A stretch of DNA of 9,989 nucleotides, taken from GCA-2746795 sp964643965 (GTDB lineage Bacteria; Chloroflexota; Anaerolineae; Promineifilales; Promineifilaceae). The notes beneath the pieces are model-generated. The model saw only the letters and a program-made list of their open reading frames with translations, did not search any database and was not told the DNA's origin. Location of the stretch: positions 1 through 9,989 of the forward strand of contig CAZXVH010000153.1 in the NCBI GenBank assembly GCA_964643965.1, given 5' to 3'. Of the stretch, positions 1 through 6,379 are shown one piece after another; within the stretch, counting starts at the first letter, position 1, and each line of letters starts with the position of its first letter. The translations under genes and the position numbers were made by a program.

Positions 1-89
1 GGCACTGGGCGGACAAGCTGTCCGCGCTCCCATTATGGAGCGCAGGCGTCTCGCCTGCACCGGGCGGACAAGCTGTCCGCGCTCCCATT
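1..89. repeat. Alternating intergenic hairpin repeats (A-B-A)
   Basis: A 28-bp sequence occurs twice in direct orientation, at 7-34 and 62-89. Each copy contains a perfect 7-bp stem, GCGGACA/TGTCCGC with loop AGC (9-25 and 64-80), and ends in CGCTCCCATT. Between them is a different perfect 7-bp hairpin, GCAGGCG/CGCCTGC with loop TCT (42-58). The block therefore reads hairpin A, hairpin B, hairpin A. This looks like a dispersed intergenic repeat family, but only one cluster is visible here. It could also act as a transcriptional or mRNA-stability element upstream of the lipoprotein gene. Confidence 0.75.
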
Positions 90-93
90 TACG

Positions 94-99
94 AAGGAG
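94..99 (+). promoter_or_regulatory. Ribosome binding site of the CapA-like lipoprotein gene
   Basis: AAGGAG lies 14 nt before the ATG at 114. This spacing is longer than ideal, but no better start is present nearby and the signal peptide begins directly at this ATG, so the start is probably right. Confidence 0.5.
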
Positions 100-113
100 T
101 TCTTTACATTTTA

Positions 114-1841
114 ATGGGAAATAGATTCTTGTCCAGCAGCGCGTTATTTGCACGATGTTATCTGGTGGCGTTAACGGCCGTTTTCCTTTCAGCCTGCCGC
201 GCCCACCCCATCCCTCCCACGCCGATTATGCCCGCGTCCGTGCCGCCTGCCTTAGCCACCCAAGTTGCTGGGCAAAGGCCGCCCACGCCCCCCGTGACGC
301 CCAGGAGCGAAGAGGAAACGGCCGTTATCCCCCTTTCTCCTACCCCTGAACCAGCGCCGCCATTGCAAGCCGTTGGCGACCAGTGGCGGGTGGGCGCCAA
401 CGATGCGCCACTGGCGCTGGCCGCTGAGGTGGAAGCCTTCACCCGGCGTCACCCTGAGCAGTTTGTGTGGGTAGGCCAAGGGGAGGCGGATGTGGTGGTG
501 GCCTGGGGTGAGGAACGGCCGTTTGCCACCTGGATTTTTGCCGCCGCCGCCCCTTTTCCCACCATCGCCGATACCGTCACTCTGGCCGAATTGCAAGCCG
601 CCTGGGGGGGCGGCGGGCTGCCGCTGCTGGTGGATGCGGCAGCAGCGGACTGGTTGGCGGCGAAATGGGGGATGGCCGGCAGCGGCGTACAAATCGTGTC
701 GCCGCAGGATCGGGTGGCAGCGGTTTGGGCGCAGCGGCCAGCCTGGACCATTGTCCCCTTTGATGAATTGGACCCGGCGTTGAAAGTGTTGGCGGTGGCG
801 GGCGTCTCCCCGTTGGCCCCTGATTTTGAGACGGCCGATTATGGTTTGGCGGCCGGGGTAAGCGTGATGGGAGAGGAAACGGCCGTTGCTGATTTCCTGG
901 CGGCCTGGGATGGGCCTGTTACCAATCGAGACGCCAGCCAACTGACCCGGGTGGCTGTGACTGGCGTGACGGCGTTGGTGCGGGCCACCGCTTACAACAT
1001 GGAGCAAAACGGCATCCTCTGGCCGGCCGAAGATGTGGGGCCGGTTTTGCAAAACGCCGACATTGCCCACATCAGCAATGAGGTCTCCTTTGCCCCCGAC
1101 TGCCCTTATCCCAATCCCATTGGCGACGCCACGTTTTGTTCTCGTGACAACACCTTTGCCCTGCTGGAACACCTGGGTACAGATGTGGTGGAGCTAACCG
1201 GCAACCATCTCAACGATTACGGCGCGGAAAACCTGGTGCGCAGCCTGGGCATGTATGAAGCGGCGGGCATGGCCACCTATGGCGGCGGCCGGGATGCGGC
1301 GCAGGCGGCGGAACCAGCTTTGTTTACGCACAACGGCAACCAGATCGCTTTTGTGGGTTGCAATTCGTTTGGGCCGGCGTATGCCTGGGCCACAGAGACG
1401 AGCGCCGGCGCCCGCCCATGTGATGGGGCACTGGCGGCGCAGATCGCCGAATTGGTGGCGCAGGACTACCTGGTGATCGCCACCTTGCAAGGCACGGAAT
1501 ATTACCAATATGCGGCCACGCCAGACCAGCAGGCGCAGTTTCGGGCGTTGGCGGAGGCGGGAGCCACGGCCGTTTCCGGCAGCCAGGGGCATCATCTTCA
1601 GGCATTTGAGTTTCACGAGGGGGCGTTTATCCATTATGGACCGGGCAATCTATTCTTCGACCAGATGGACCAACTGGGGACGCGACAGACATTGGTAGAC
1701 ACGTATGTTTTTTATAACGGCCGTTTGCTCGCCATCTCCTTGTGGACCGGCCTCATTGAAAACTACGCCAAACCCCGGCTCATGACCCTTCAGGAGCGCG
1801 AACAGACGCTAACCACCCTCTTCCAGGCCAGTGGTTGGTAG
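114..1841 (+). CDS. Lipoprotein with substrate-binding-like domain fused to a CapA-type phosphoesterase-like domain
   Basis: This 575-residue protein starts with a lipoprotein signal peptide; the lipobox LSAC puts the lipidated Cys at residue 28, so it should be anchored outside the membrane. A Pro/Thr-rich linker (about 31-85) follows. Residues about 95-275 resemble the periplasmic substrate-binding fold seen with some CapA-like proteins. Residues about 280-555 are CapA-like (PGA_cap, calcineurin-like fold): LTGNHLNDYG (361-370), GSQGHHLQAFE (489-499) and IHYGPGNLFFDQ (506-517). Known CapA proteins act in poly-gamma-glutamate capsule formation, but the substrate here is unknown. The usual G-D-[IV]-M opening motif appears as TGVTALV (283-289), lacking the Asp, and the usual GHHPH reads GSQGH. 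Metal binding may therefore differ or be lost. No other capsule genes are adjacent. The gene converges on 2033-2602. Confident in the family, not in activity. Confidence 0.85.
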   Translation: MGNRFLSSSALFARCYLVALTAVFLSACRAHPIPPTPIMPASVPPALATQVAGQRPPTPPVTPRSEEETAVIPLSPTPEPAPPLQAVGDQWRVGANDAPLALAAEVEAFTRRHPEQFVWVGQGEADVVVAWGEERPFATWIFAAAAPFPTIADTVTLAELQAAWGGGGLPLLVDAAAADWLAAKWGMAGSGVQIVSPQDRVAAVWAQRPAWTIVPFDELDPALKVLAVAGVSPLAPDFETADYGLAAGVSVMGEETAVADFLAAWDGPVTNRDASQLTRVAVTGVTALVRATAYNMEQNGILWPAEDVGPVLQNADIAHISNEVSFAPDCPYPNPIGDATFCSRDNTFALLEHLGTDVVELTGNHLNDYGAENLVRSLGMYEAAGMATYGGGRDAAQAAEPALFTHNGNQIAFVGCNSFGPAYAWATETSAGARPCDGALAAQIAELVAQDYLVIATLQGTEYYQYAATPDQQAQFRALAEAGATAVSGSQGHHLQAFEFHEGAFIHYGPGNLFFDQMDQLGTRQTLVDTYVFYNGRLLAISLWTGLIENYAKPRLMTLQEREQTLTTLFQASGW

Positions 1842-1859
1842 AGGCGTACTCGAATAGCA

Positions 1860-1910
1860 GAGTGCGCACGCCCACGTGCGCACGGAGACGGTGCGTGGGC
1901 GTACGCACTC
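1860..1910. repeat. Long imperfect inverted repeat downstream of the lipoprotein gene
   Basis: Arms GAGTGCGCACGCCCAC (1860-1875) and GTGGGCGTACGCACTC (1895-1910) pair at 15 of 16 positions around a 19-nt spacer, which itself contains GTGCGCAC. It starts 18 nt after the stop codon and has no T-tract, so it is more likely a dispersed palindromic repeat than a terminator. GC-rich arms beginning GAGTGCG recall the GAGCG ends of the repeats at 1-89, but they are not the same sequence. Confidence 0.65.
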
Positions 1911-1952
1911 CGCTGCCTCATTTGAAACATCCTCGTGGCATGAAGCCATAAA

Positions 1953-1982
1953 AAAAGGCCAGAGCATACACCCTGGCCTTTT
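1953..1982. terminator. Bidirectional intrinsic terminator between convergent genes
   Basis: The stem AAAAGGCCAG/CTGGCCTTTT (10 bp, 10-nt loop) is followed by a T7 run on the minus strand and T4 on the plus strand. It lies between the convergent lipoprotein gene and the minus-strand membrane-protein genes, so it can end transcripts from both sides. The minus-strand tail is the stronger one. Confidence 0.8.
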
Positions 1983-1985
1983 CCT

Positions 1986-2034
1986 GTCCACTGTTCACTG
2001 TCCACTGTCCACTGACTACTGACTACTGACCACT
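1986..2034. repeat. Seven-copy heptanucleotide tandem repeat
   Basis: Seven consecutive 7-bp units read GTCCACT, GTTCACT, GTCCACT, GTCCACT, GACTACT, GACTACT, GACCACT. The array runs into the stop codon of the minus-strand gene (TAG read from 2035 to 2033). Heptanucleotide arrays of this style are known as STRR sequences in cyanobacteria; whether the same mechanism acts here is unknown. Confidence 0.9.
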
Positions 2035-2602
2035 AGACAACCGCCGGTTTTGCCGGCTTGGGTGTGCCGATGGCCGCGCCAATCGCGCCCAAAATCGCGC
2101 CAAACAGGGCATACAGTACGCTGCCACAAATGCTGCCGATAATCCCACTGAATACGCCAGTTCCCATCATTGTCCCCAATGAACCGGCCAGGCTAGGATC
2201 CATGGCCGCTATCTGGTTCATAAGCGGGATCATCATAAACGCAGCCACGATGCCCGACGCCAGCCCTGATAAGAAAAAGCCTATCGCGCCGCTGGCTGCG
2301 CCACCACTAATCAGGCTACCGGTAATCGGTTCCAGTTTGGCGTACTGCCGGGCATAGACTACGCCGGCCCCAATACCGGCGGCCAAGGGGGCAATACAGG
2401 CCAAACAGCCTATCAGGCTGAGCATGGGAGAGCCAAAACCGGTTGGCAATGGCGCATTTGGGTCCGACATAGACACCAGCACACTTGTCATCACTTGCTG
2501 CATGTAATTCATGGAGATAAATGTGGAAAGTAGATTGATCACGAGCAAAATAACAAAACTTAAGGCGGCGCCACCTAACAGGGGTTCAGTACGAATTTTC
2601 AT
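2033..2602 (-). CDS. Small multi-pass membrane protein of unknown function
   Basis: I do not recognise the family. The 189-residue protein is strongly hydrophobic, with likely membrane segments at about 9-30, 60-83, 94-127 (long enough for one or two helices) and 144-180, and a short Pro/Lys tail. The later segments are rich in Gly, Ala and Ser with many small-xxx-small steps, which suggests tight helix packing, as in small permease-like or Gly-zipper proteins; this is an inference only. The start is supported by GGAGG at 2608-2612, 5 nt before the ATG. The gene lies 105 bp downstream of 2708-3400 on the same strand, with a perfect hairpin between, so the two may be co-transcribed with attenuation. 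Its 3' end overlaps the heptamer array, so the last residues may be partly repeat-derived. Confidence 0.75.
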   Translation of the reverse strand: MKIRTEPLLGGAALSFVILLVINLLSTFISMNYMQQVMTSVLVSMSDPNAPLPTGFGSPMLSLIGCLACIAPLAAGIGAGVVYARQYAKLEPITGSLISGGAASGAIGFFLSGLASGIVAAFMMIPLMNQIAAMDPSLAGSLGTMMGTGVFSGIIGSICGSVLYALFGAILGAIGAAIGTPKPAKPAVV

Positions 2603-2667
2603 AATATCCTCCAGATATAAACATAATTAAAAATCGCCAGAGGGAATTGTAACATAGAAAGTAACGA

Positions 2668-2702
2668 GAGATTACAAAAGTCTGCCAGACTTTTGTAATC
2701 TC
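2668..2702 (-). terminator. Perfect 16-bp hairpin after the stop codon, without a T-tract
   Basis: GAGATTACAAAAGTCT and its exact complement are separated by only 3 nt. The hairpin begins 5 nt after the TGA of the minus-strand gene that ends at 2708. The downstream minus strand (TCGTTACTTTC) has no real T-run. It may be a weak terminator, an attenuator before 2602-2033, or an mRNA 3'-end stabiliser. The perfect stem is seen directly; the role is inferred. Confidence 0.6.
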
Positions 2703-2707
2703 CTCCG

Positions 2708-3400
2708 TCACTGATACGTTTGCCCGTTCCAGGTCAGCCGTTTGACATAGAGGATTTCGCAAGCGCCGTTGCCGGAATCGCTGCGGCTGAGGGAGGTGCT
2801 GTTCCTCCATTTTCTATCGCCCTGTGTCGCTTCGATGTCTACCAGCAGCCCTTCCAGGAATACCTGGTCGTCTTCCTTGATTTTTAGCAGCGCTTCCGCC
2901 AGGTTGGGTGTGGCCGGGATGATGTGGACATTGCTGGAGTGGAGGCGCAGATAATCGGCGTCATAGGGAGAATCATCTTCCCAGGAGTAGTGATACCAGC
3001 GATTTGACTGCCGCCAGTTTACCCATTGGTCTACCTGCGGATCGCCTAATTCGCCCCAACCCAGGGCCAGGTCTAGCGGGGAGATGTTTGCCGGCCAGTT
3101 GCGGTAGGTTTTTCGGCTCAATACCCGGCCGCCCATTTGCAGATGAGCGCGAGGGATGATCTGCCATTGGTTGTTTTTGTCTTGTCCAAAGATGACCGGT
3201 TCATCTCTGGCTGTGGCCCACTGCATTGGATCAGCGATGAGGTGGCTGGCGGGGGTGGGGGGAACGGCCGTTTCTCGTGCCATCAGCTGGAAGCCCAACA
3301 GGAGAAGCAGGGCCAGAAATATAAAAGTCAGCCCTATTCCAATAATCAGGTAATCGGTTTGTTTTTGTTTCAGTTTGTCATTGTCGGCTGTGCTATTCAT
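2708..3400 (-). CDS. Membrane-anchored protein of unknown function
   Basis: This 230-residue protein has a charged N-terminus (1-16), one membrane helix at about 17-40 and a soluble part of about 190 residues that probably lies outside the cell. Distinct motifs are WGELGDPQVDQW (115-126), HSSNVHIIPA (154-163) and LSRSDSGNGACEILYV (204-219). They give the impression of a conserved family I have seen as 'hypothetical protein', but I cannot name it. The alternation of acidic, Trp and Tyr residues gives no catalytic signature. No Shine-Dalgarno precedes the ATG at 3400; instead TATACT lies 6 nt upstream, so the transcript may be leaderless. It is divergent from the Usp-DUF389 gene. One AACGGCCGTT palindrome (3263-3272) encodes the TAV just after the membrane helix. 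Confidence 0.8.
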   Translation of the reverse strand: MNSTADNDKLKQKQTDYLIIGIGLTFIFLALLLLLGFQLMARETAVPPTPASHLIADPMQWATARDEPVIFGQDKNNQWQIIPRAHLQMGGRVLSRKTYRNWPANISPLDLALGWGELGDPQVDQWVNWRQSNRWYHYSWEDDSPYDADYLRLHSSNVHIIPATPNLAEALLKIKEDDQVFLEGLLVDIEATQGDRKWRNSTSLSRSDSGNGACEILYVKRLTWNGQTYQ

Positions 3401-3406
3401 GTGAGA

Positions 3407-3412
3407 AGTATA
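3407..3412 (-). promoter_or_regulatory. Putative -10 box for leaderless transcription of the 2708-3400 gene
   Basis: On the minus strand TATACT is separated from the ATG by exactly 6 nt, so transcription would start at or next to the A of the start codon. No Shine-Dalgarno is present. A convincing -35 is not visible. Confidence 0.45.
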
Positions 3413-3498
3413 TTGAAAATAGCTGTTGGATAAAATAACACCTTTGGCCCAGGCGAATAAACGGGTGGTTAATCATTTTCTAAAGGGGTGAATTCGAC

Positions 3499-3504
3499 TA
3501 TACT
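3499..3504 (+). promoter_or_regulatory. Putative -10 box for leaderless transcription of the Usp-DUF389 gene
   Basis: TATACT lies 7 nt before the ATG at 3512. If correct, the GTG at 3488 is upstream of the transcript start and cannot be the start codon. No good -35 or Shine-Dalgarno is seen. Confidence 0.45.
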
Positions 3505-3511
3505 TTCTGCG

Positions 3512-5821
3512 ATGAAGGTTCTTGAAGGTACAATCCCCCCCGGAGAAGCATGGCGTGTTCTCGTTTCACTTTCGCCAGATGAAAATCTAGGCCGGGCCTT
3601 TGTATTGGCGCAAGCATTGGCGCGTGAAAATCATGGTCAATTGGTAACGGCCGTTTTCCTCACCAATGAGGATGAGCCAAACCTGACCCCTTACCGAGAT
3701 ATTCTGAACCAGGCGGCCGCCGCTTGCCCGGATGATCTTGATATTCACCCCCTCATCATCCAGGCAGATACGCTCAAAAGCGGTTTAGAGGTCTTGATCC
3801 AAAAAGCAGGCATCGACCTGGTGATCGTACGCGCTGACAGCGCTGCCCGCCTTGACTTGTCACATGTGAAATGTGCTGTTGTTGCCTTTCGTGGGGACCG
3901 CGCCGAAATTGAAGGGGAAATAGCCGCCTCGGGCAAAAAAAGTATTCAACGCATCCTGGTACCCACGGCCGGTGGCCCTAACAGCGCCCATGCCCTCACC
4001 TTCTTGCTGCCCCTGACGCCCCAGGTTGAAGTGACCCTTTTGTATGTGGCGGCCGGCATTTCCAATCCAGCCGGGGAGCGCCTGGGGCAAGATCGGTTGC
4101 AGCAGGTGTTGGAATACGTAGACGCCGGCAATCGCATTCAGAGCAAAATTGTTTTTAGCGATTCCATCGCCGACGCCATTGTAACGGAAGTGAACGACGG
4201 TTATGACCTGGTGATGATTGGCGCCAGCCGGGAAAGCTCCCTGGATAAAGTGTTGTTTGGCGATATTCCGGCGGCGGTGGTACGCACCAGTAAATGCCCG
4301 GTGGCCGTTGTGCGCCAGCCGCAAAAGATAACGGGCGACCTTTCCTGGAAAGTGCGGGAGTGGCTGCCCCGTTTGAGCTTGCAGGAACGCACGGAAGCGT
4401 ATGTGCGCATTCGGCGCAGTGCCCGGCCTAATATTGATTATTACATGTTGATTTCTTTATCGGCCATGATCGCTTCTCTGGGCCTCATTGTAAACAGCGT
4501 GGCTGTCGTCATTGGCGCCATGCTGGTGGCGCCGCTGATGTCGCCCATCATTGGCTCAGGCATGGCCATTGTTTTGGGCGACGAACGTTTTCTGCGTCGC
4601 TCTATTGGGGCGGTGGTGCAGGGGGCGGTGTTGGCGGTGTTGGTGGGTATGATTGCCGGGCTGCTCGGTTTGAATCAGCCGCTGTCTAACGAGGTCTTGA
4701 CGCGGACGCAGCCCAGTTTGCTAGACCTGGCGATTGCTTTGTTTTCCGGCCTGGCGGCAGCGTATGCTTTGTGCCGTTCAGATGCGGCCGGGGCGCTGCC
4801 GGGGGTGGCGATTGCCGCTGCCCTGGTGCCGCCGTTGGCAGCGGTGGGCATTACCTTCACTTTTGCTGTGGTGGGACTTTTTCAGAATGAATCACAAACG
4901 GCCGTTCAAGCGTTCAGCGGCGGTCAGTTTCGCTTATCTTTAGGGGCTTTGCTCTTGTTTACCACCAACTTTGTCGCCATTAGTTCGGCGGCGGCTTTGA
5001 TGTTCCTCATATTGGGCTATCGTCCCGGCGCCGCCCGCAAAGACCGTAAACGGGTACAGACCCGCGCCTTTAGAGCCTCTATCGTGCTGCTCGCGCTCGT
5101 TTCTGTGCTGCTGGCAGTGACCACCTATGAACTGGCGAAAGAGCGGCGGCAGTTGGCCCGCATCCGGGAAGTGACGACGCAGCAGGTGCGTGAAATTGTG
5201 AACGGGGAGTTGGATGAGCTAGAGATTGTGAGGTTCCAGGATGGTTTTTTGGAGCTGGATTTGGTGGTACGCGCCGCCAACTCTGTGCCGTATTTTGTAG
5301 TAGAAGCGCTGCAAGAAAGTATTGGCGGCGCCTTGTCGGCTGAGAAAATCATTGATGAAATTGCGCTAACGATGGCGGTGATTCGGGTGACGGAACTGGA
5401 TCCGCTGACGCCGCCAACCGCCACTCCCACTCCCACGGCGTCGCCCATACCCTTACTGACGCCGCTGCCTTCCGCCACCTCATCGCCCACATTACCTCCC
5501 ACTGATACAGTGGAACCCACCGCCACGCAGACGCCGGCGGCCACGCCAACGCCATCGGCTACGGCCACCCCCCTGCCTACGCCGACCTTGACGCCCACGC
5601 CTACGCCCACGCCAGTAACGGCCGTTGTCGATTACCCCTATGGCCTCAACCTGCGCGCCGAACCGGGCGTGACGGGTGAAGTGTTGGCTCTGCTGGAGGA
5701 TGACAGTGTGGTGATCCTCCTGGATGAACAGCTTGAAGTAGACGACATCCTCTGGCAGAAAATCGAAGTGGATGGCGTCACGGGCTGGGTGGCGGCTGCT
5801 TATCTCTCACCAGGCCAGTGA
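3512..5821 (+). CDS. Usp-Usp-DUF389 membrane protein with extracellular Thr/Pro stalk and SH3b domain
   Basis: The protein has 769 residues from ATG 3512, or 777 from GTG 3488; numbering below is from the GTG. Two universal-stress-protein-like domains lie at about 20-140 and 150-278. The second keeps GAS at 245 and G258 of the usual nucleotide-binding loop but lacks its full glycine pattern. DUF389 follows, with the core GLIVNSVAVVIGAMLVAPLM (332-351). About seven membrane helices are visible (roughly 320-342, 342-364, 372-394, 411-429, 436-462, 481-511, 528-547). A cytoplasmic-type domain follows at about 550-640, then a Thr/Pro-rich stretch (640-710) and an SH3b domain (714-774: YGLNLRAEPGVTGEVL, GWVAAAYL). 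An odd helix number places the stalk and SH3b outside, where bacterial SH3 domains usually bind the cell wall; that would also put 550-640 outside. Transport or sensing is possible but unproven. Confidence 0.87.
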   Translation: MKVLEGTIPPGEAWRVLVSLSPDENLGRAFVLAQALARENHGQLVTAVFLTNEDEPNLTPYRDILNQAAAACPDDLDIHPLIIQADTLKSGLEVLIQKAGIDLVIVRADSAARLDLSHVKCAVVAFRGDRAEIEGEIAASGKKSIQRILVPTAGGPNSAHALTFLLPLTPQVEVTLLYVAAGISNPAGERLGQDRLQQVLEYVDAGNRIQSKIVFSDSIADAIVTEVNDGYDLVMIGASRESSLDKVLFGDIPAAVVRTSKCPVAVVRQPQKITGDLSWKVREWLPRLSLQERTEAYVRIRRSARPNIDYYMLISLSAMIASLGLIVNSVAVVIGAMLVAPLMSPIIGSGMAIVLGDERFLRRSIGAVVQGAVLAVLVGMIAGLLGLNQPLSNEVLTRTQPSLLDLAIALFSGLAAAYALCRSDAAGALPGVAIAAALVPPLAAVGITFTFAVVGLFQNESQTAVQAFSGGQFRLSLGALLLFTTNFVAISSAAALMFLILGYRPGAARKDRKRVQTRAFRASIVLLALVSVLLAVTTYELAKERRQLARIREVTTQQVREIVNGELDELEIVRFQDGFLELDLVVRAANSVPYFVVEALQESIGGALSAEKIIDEIALTMAVIRVTELDPLTPPTATPTPTASPIPLLTPLPSATSSPTLPPTDTVEPTATQTPAATPTPSATATPLPTPTLTPTPTPTPVTAVVDYPYGLNLRAEPGVTGEVLALLEDDSVVILLDEQLEVDDILWQKIEVDGVTGWVAAAYLSPGQ
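5404..5620 (+). repeat. Low-complexity Thr/Pro codon tract
   Basis: This stretch encodes the stalk between DUF389 and SH3b, built mainly from ACG/ACC/ACT and CCC/CCG/CCA codons in TP, TPTP and ATPTP steps. Its length is likely to vary between strains by slippage. It also creates an unreal Val/Gly-rich open frame on the opposite strand. Confidence 0.8.
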
Positions 5822-5969
5822 ATTCATCGTTTGAAAGAAAAAATGGGTTAAAACATGTTTCCCTGGGCGTAAAACAAGACGCTTCAGCATGTTTCTTATC
5901 CCAGCCACCGCGTTTAATTGGTGGCGTTCGCAGTCCAAAATTGGAATTGCTGTGGCAACTCAGCCCCGG

Positions 5970-5997
5970 TTGCTCCAGGCGAGAAAATCAGTATAAT
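5970..5997 (+). promoter_or_regulatory. Promoter of the tRNA-Lys gene
   Basis: TTGCTC (5970-5975) and a perfect TATAAT (5992-5997) are 16 bp apart. The transcript would start near 6004, about 7 nt before the mature tRNA 5' end. This fits a dedicated sigma-70-type tRNA promoter. Confidence 0.65.
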
Positions 5998-6010
5998 CCT
6001 CAATCGTTAT

Positions 6011-6083
6011 GGCCCTGTAGCTCAATTGGCAGAGCAGGCGACTCTTAATCGTCTGGTTAAAGGTTCGAGTCCTTTCAGGGTCA
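6011..6083 (+). tRNA. tRNA-Lys, anticodon CTT
   Basis: A complete 73-nt cloverleaf can be folded by eye. The acceptor GGCCCTG/CAGGGTC has one G-U pair; the D arm is GCTC/GAGC with an 8-nt loop. The anticodon stem GGCGA/TCGTC holds the loop CTCTTAA, with anticodon CTT after T33. The 5-nt variable loop is TGGTT, the T arm is AAAGG/CCTTT with loop TTCGAGT, and the discriminator base is A. The anticodon reads AAG lysine codons. The 3' CCA is not encoded and must be added. A promoter lies upstream and a terminator starts 7 nt downstream, so it is a single-gene unit. Confidence 0.95.
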
Positions 6084-6089
6084 CAGGCC

Positions 6090-6118
6090 AAAACCGTTCA
6101 GAAATGGGCGGTTTTTTT
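6090..6118 (+). terminator. Terminator of the tRNA-Lys gene
   Basis: AAAACCGTTC pairs with GGGCGGTTTT (10 bp including two G-U pairs, 6-nt loop), and the T-run continues to T7 at 6118. It starts 7 nt after the tRNA. Confidence 0.85.
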
Positions 6119-6222
6119 GTATAGCGGTTGTCTAATTTGTAGAACGAAGGTTTGGGCAGGCCCCCTATACGTTTTGTAAATTGTTTTCAGGCGATTTGAG
6201 AAACGGTGTAACGGTGTACCAA

Positions 6223-6252
6223 AAAAGCCGCCCTCGTAAGAGGACGGCTTTT
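6223..6252. terminator. Terminator downstream of the SIMPL gene
   Basis: Arms AAAAGCCG/CGGCTTTT plus an inner CCTC/GAGG separated by one C-A mismatch, with tetraloop GTAA. The minus strand continues into T6, the plus strand only T4. It therefore mainly serves the minus-strand SIMPL gene, about 130 nt downstream of its stop, and can also block read-through from the tRNA side. Confidence 0.75.
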
Positions 6253-6296
6253 GCGTTTTCGCCAGGGGCATCCAGGAATGAAAATTACTTAACTCT

Positions 6297-6350
6297 GAGA
6301 TTAGAAATTAGAGATTAGATACTCGACCAATTTCTAATTTTTTATCTCTC
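6297..6350. repeat. Inverted element built from heptamers of the GAGATTA type
   Basis: The left side is three tandem units, GAGATTA, GAAATTA, GAGATTA (6297-6317). The right side read on the minus strand gives GAGATAA, AAAATTA, GAAATTG. ATTAGAAATT (6300-6309) is exactly complementary to AATTTCTAAT (6329-6338), so the element can fold. It lies 30 nt past the SIMPL stop codon, between it and its terminator. Confidence 0.65.
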
Positions 6351-6379
6351 GTGAGTTGTTTGATCCGCGTTCCAGGGGG

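Noticed and set aside
252..1172. 306-residue open frame on the minus strand
   Set aside because: It is a shadow of the CapA-like lipoprotein gene, rich in Arg, Gly and His, with no family-like motifs and no ribosome site.
5125..5610. 161-residue Val/Gly-rich minus-strand frame
   Set aside because: It is the reverse complement of the Thr/Pro codon tract of the DUF389 protein, a common artefact.
5861..5886. Weak hairpin after the DUF389 stop (GCGT/ACGC with G-U extension)
   Set aside because: Short stem, bulge and no T-tract; not enough to call a terminator.
5818..6124. Short plus-strand frames overlapping the DUF389 stop and the tRNA
   Set aside because: They run through the tRNA-Lys gene and its promoter; no protein features.
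6203..6218. Two tandem copies of ACGGTGTA
   Set aside because: Only two copies of 8 bp; too little to support a regulatory or repeat call.
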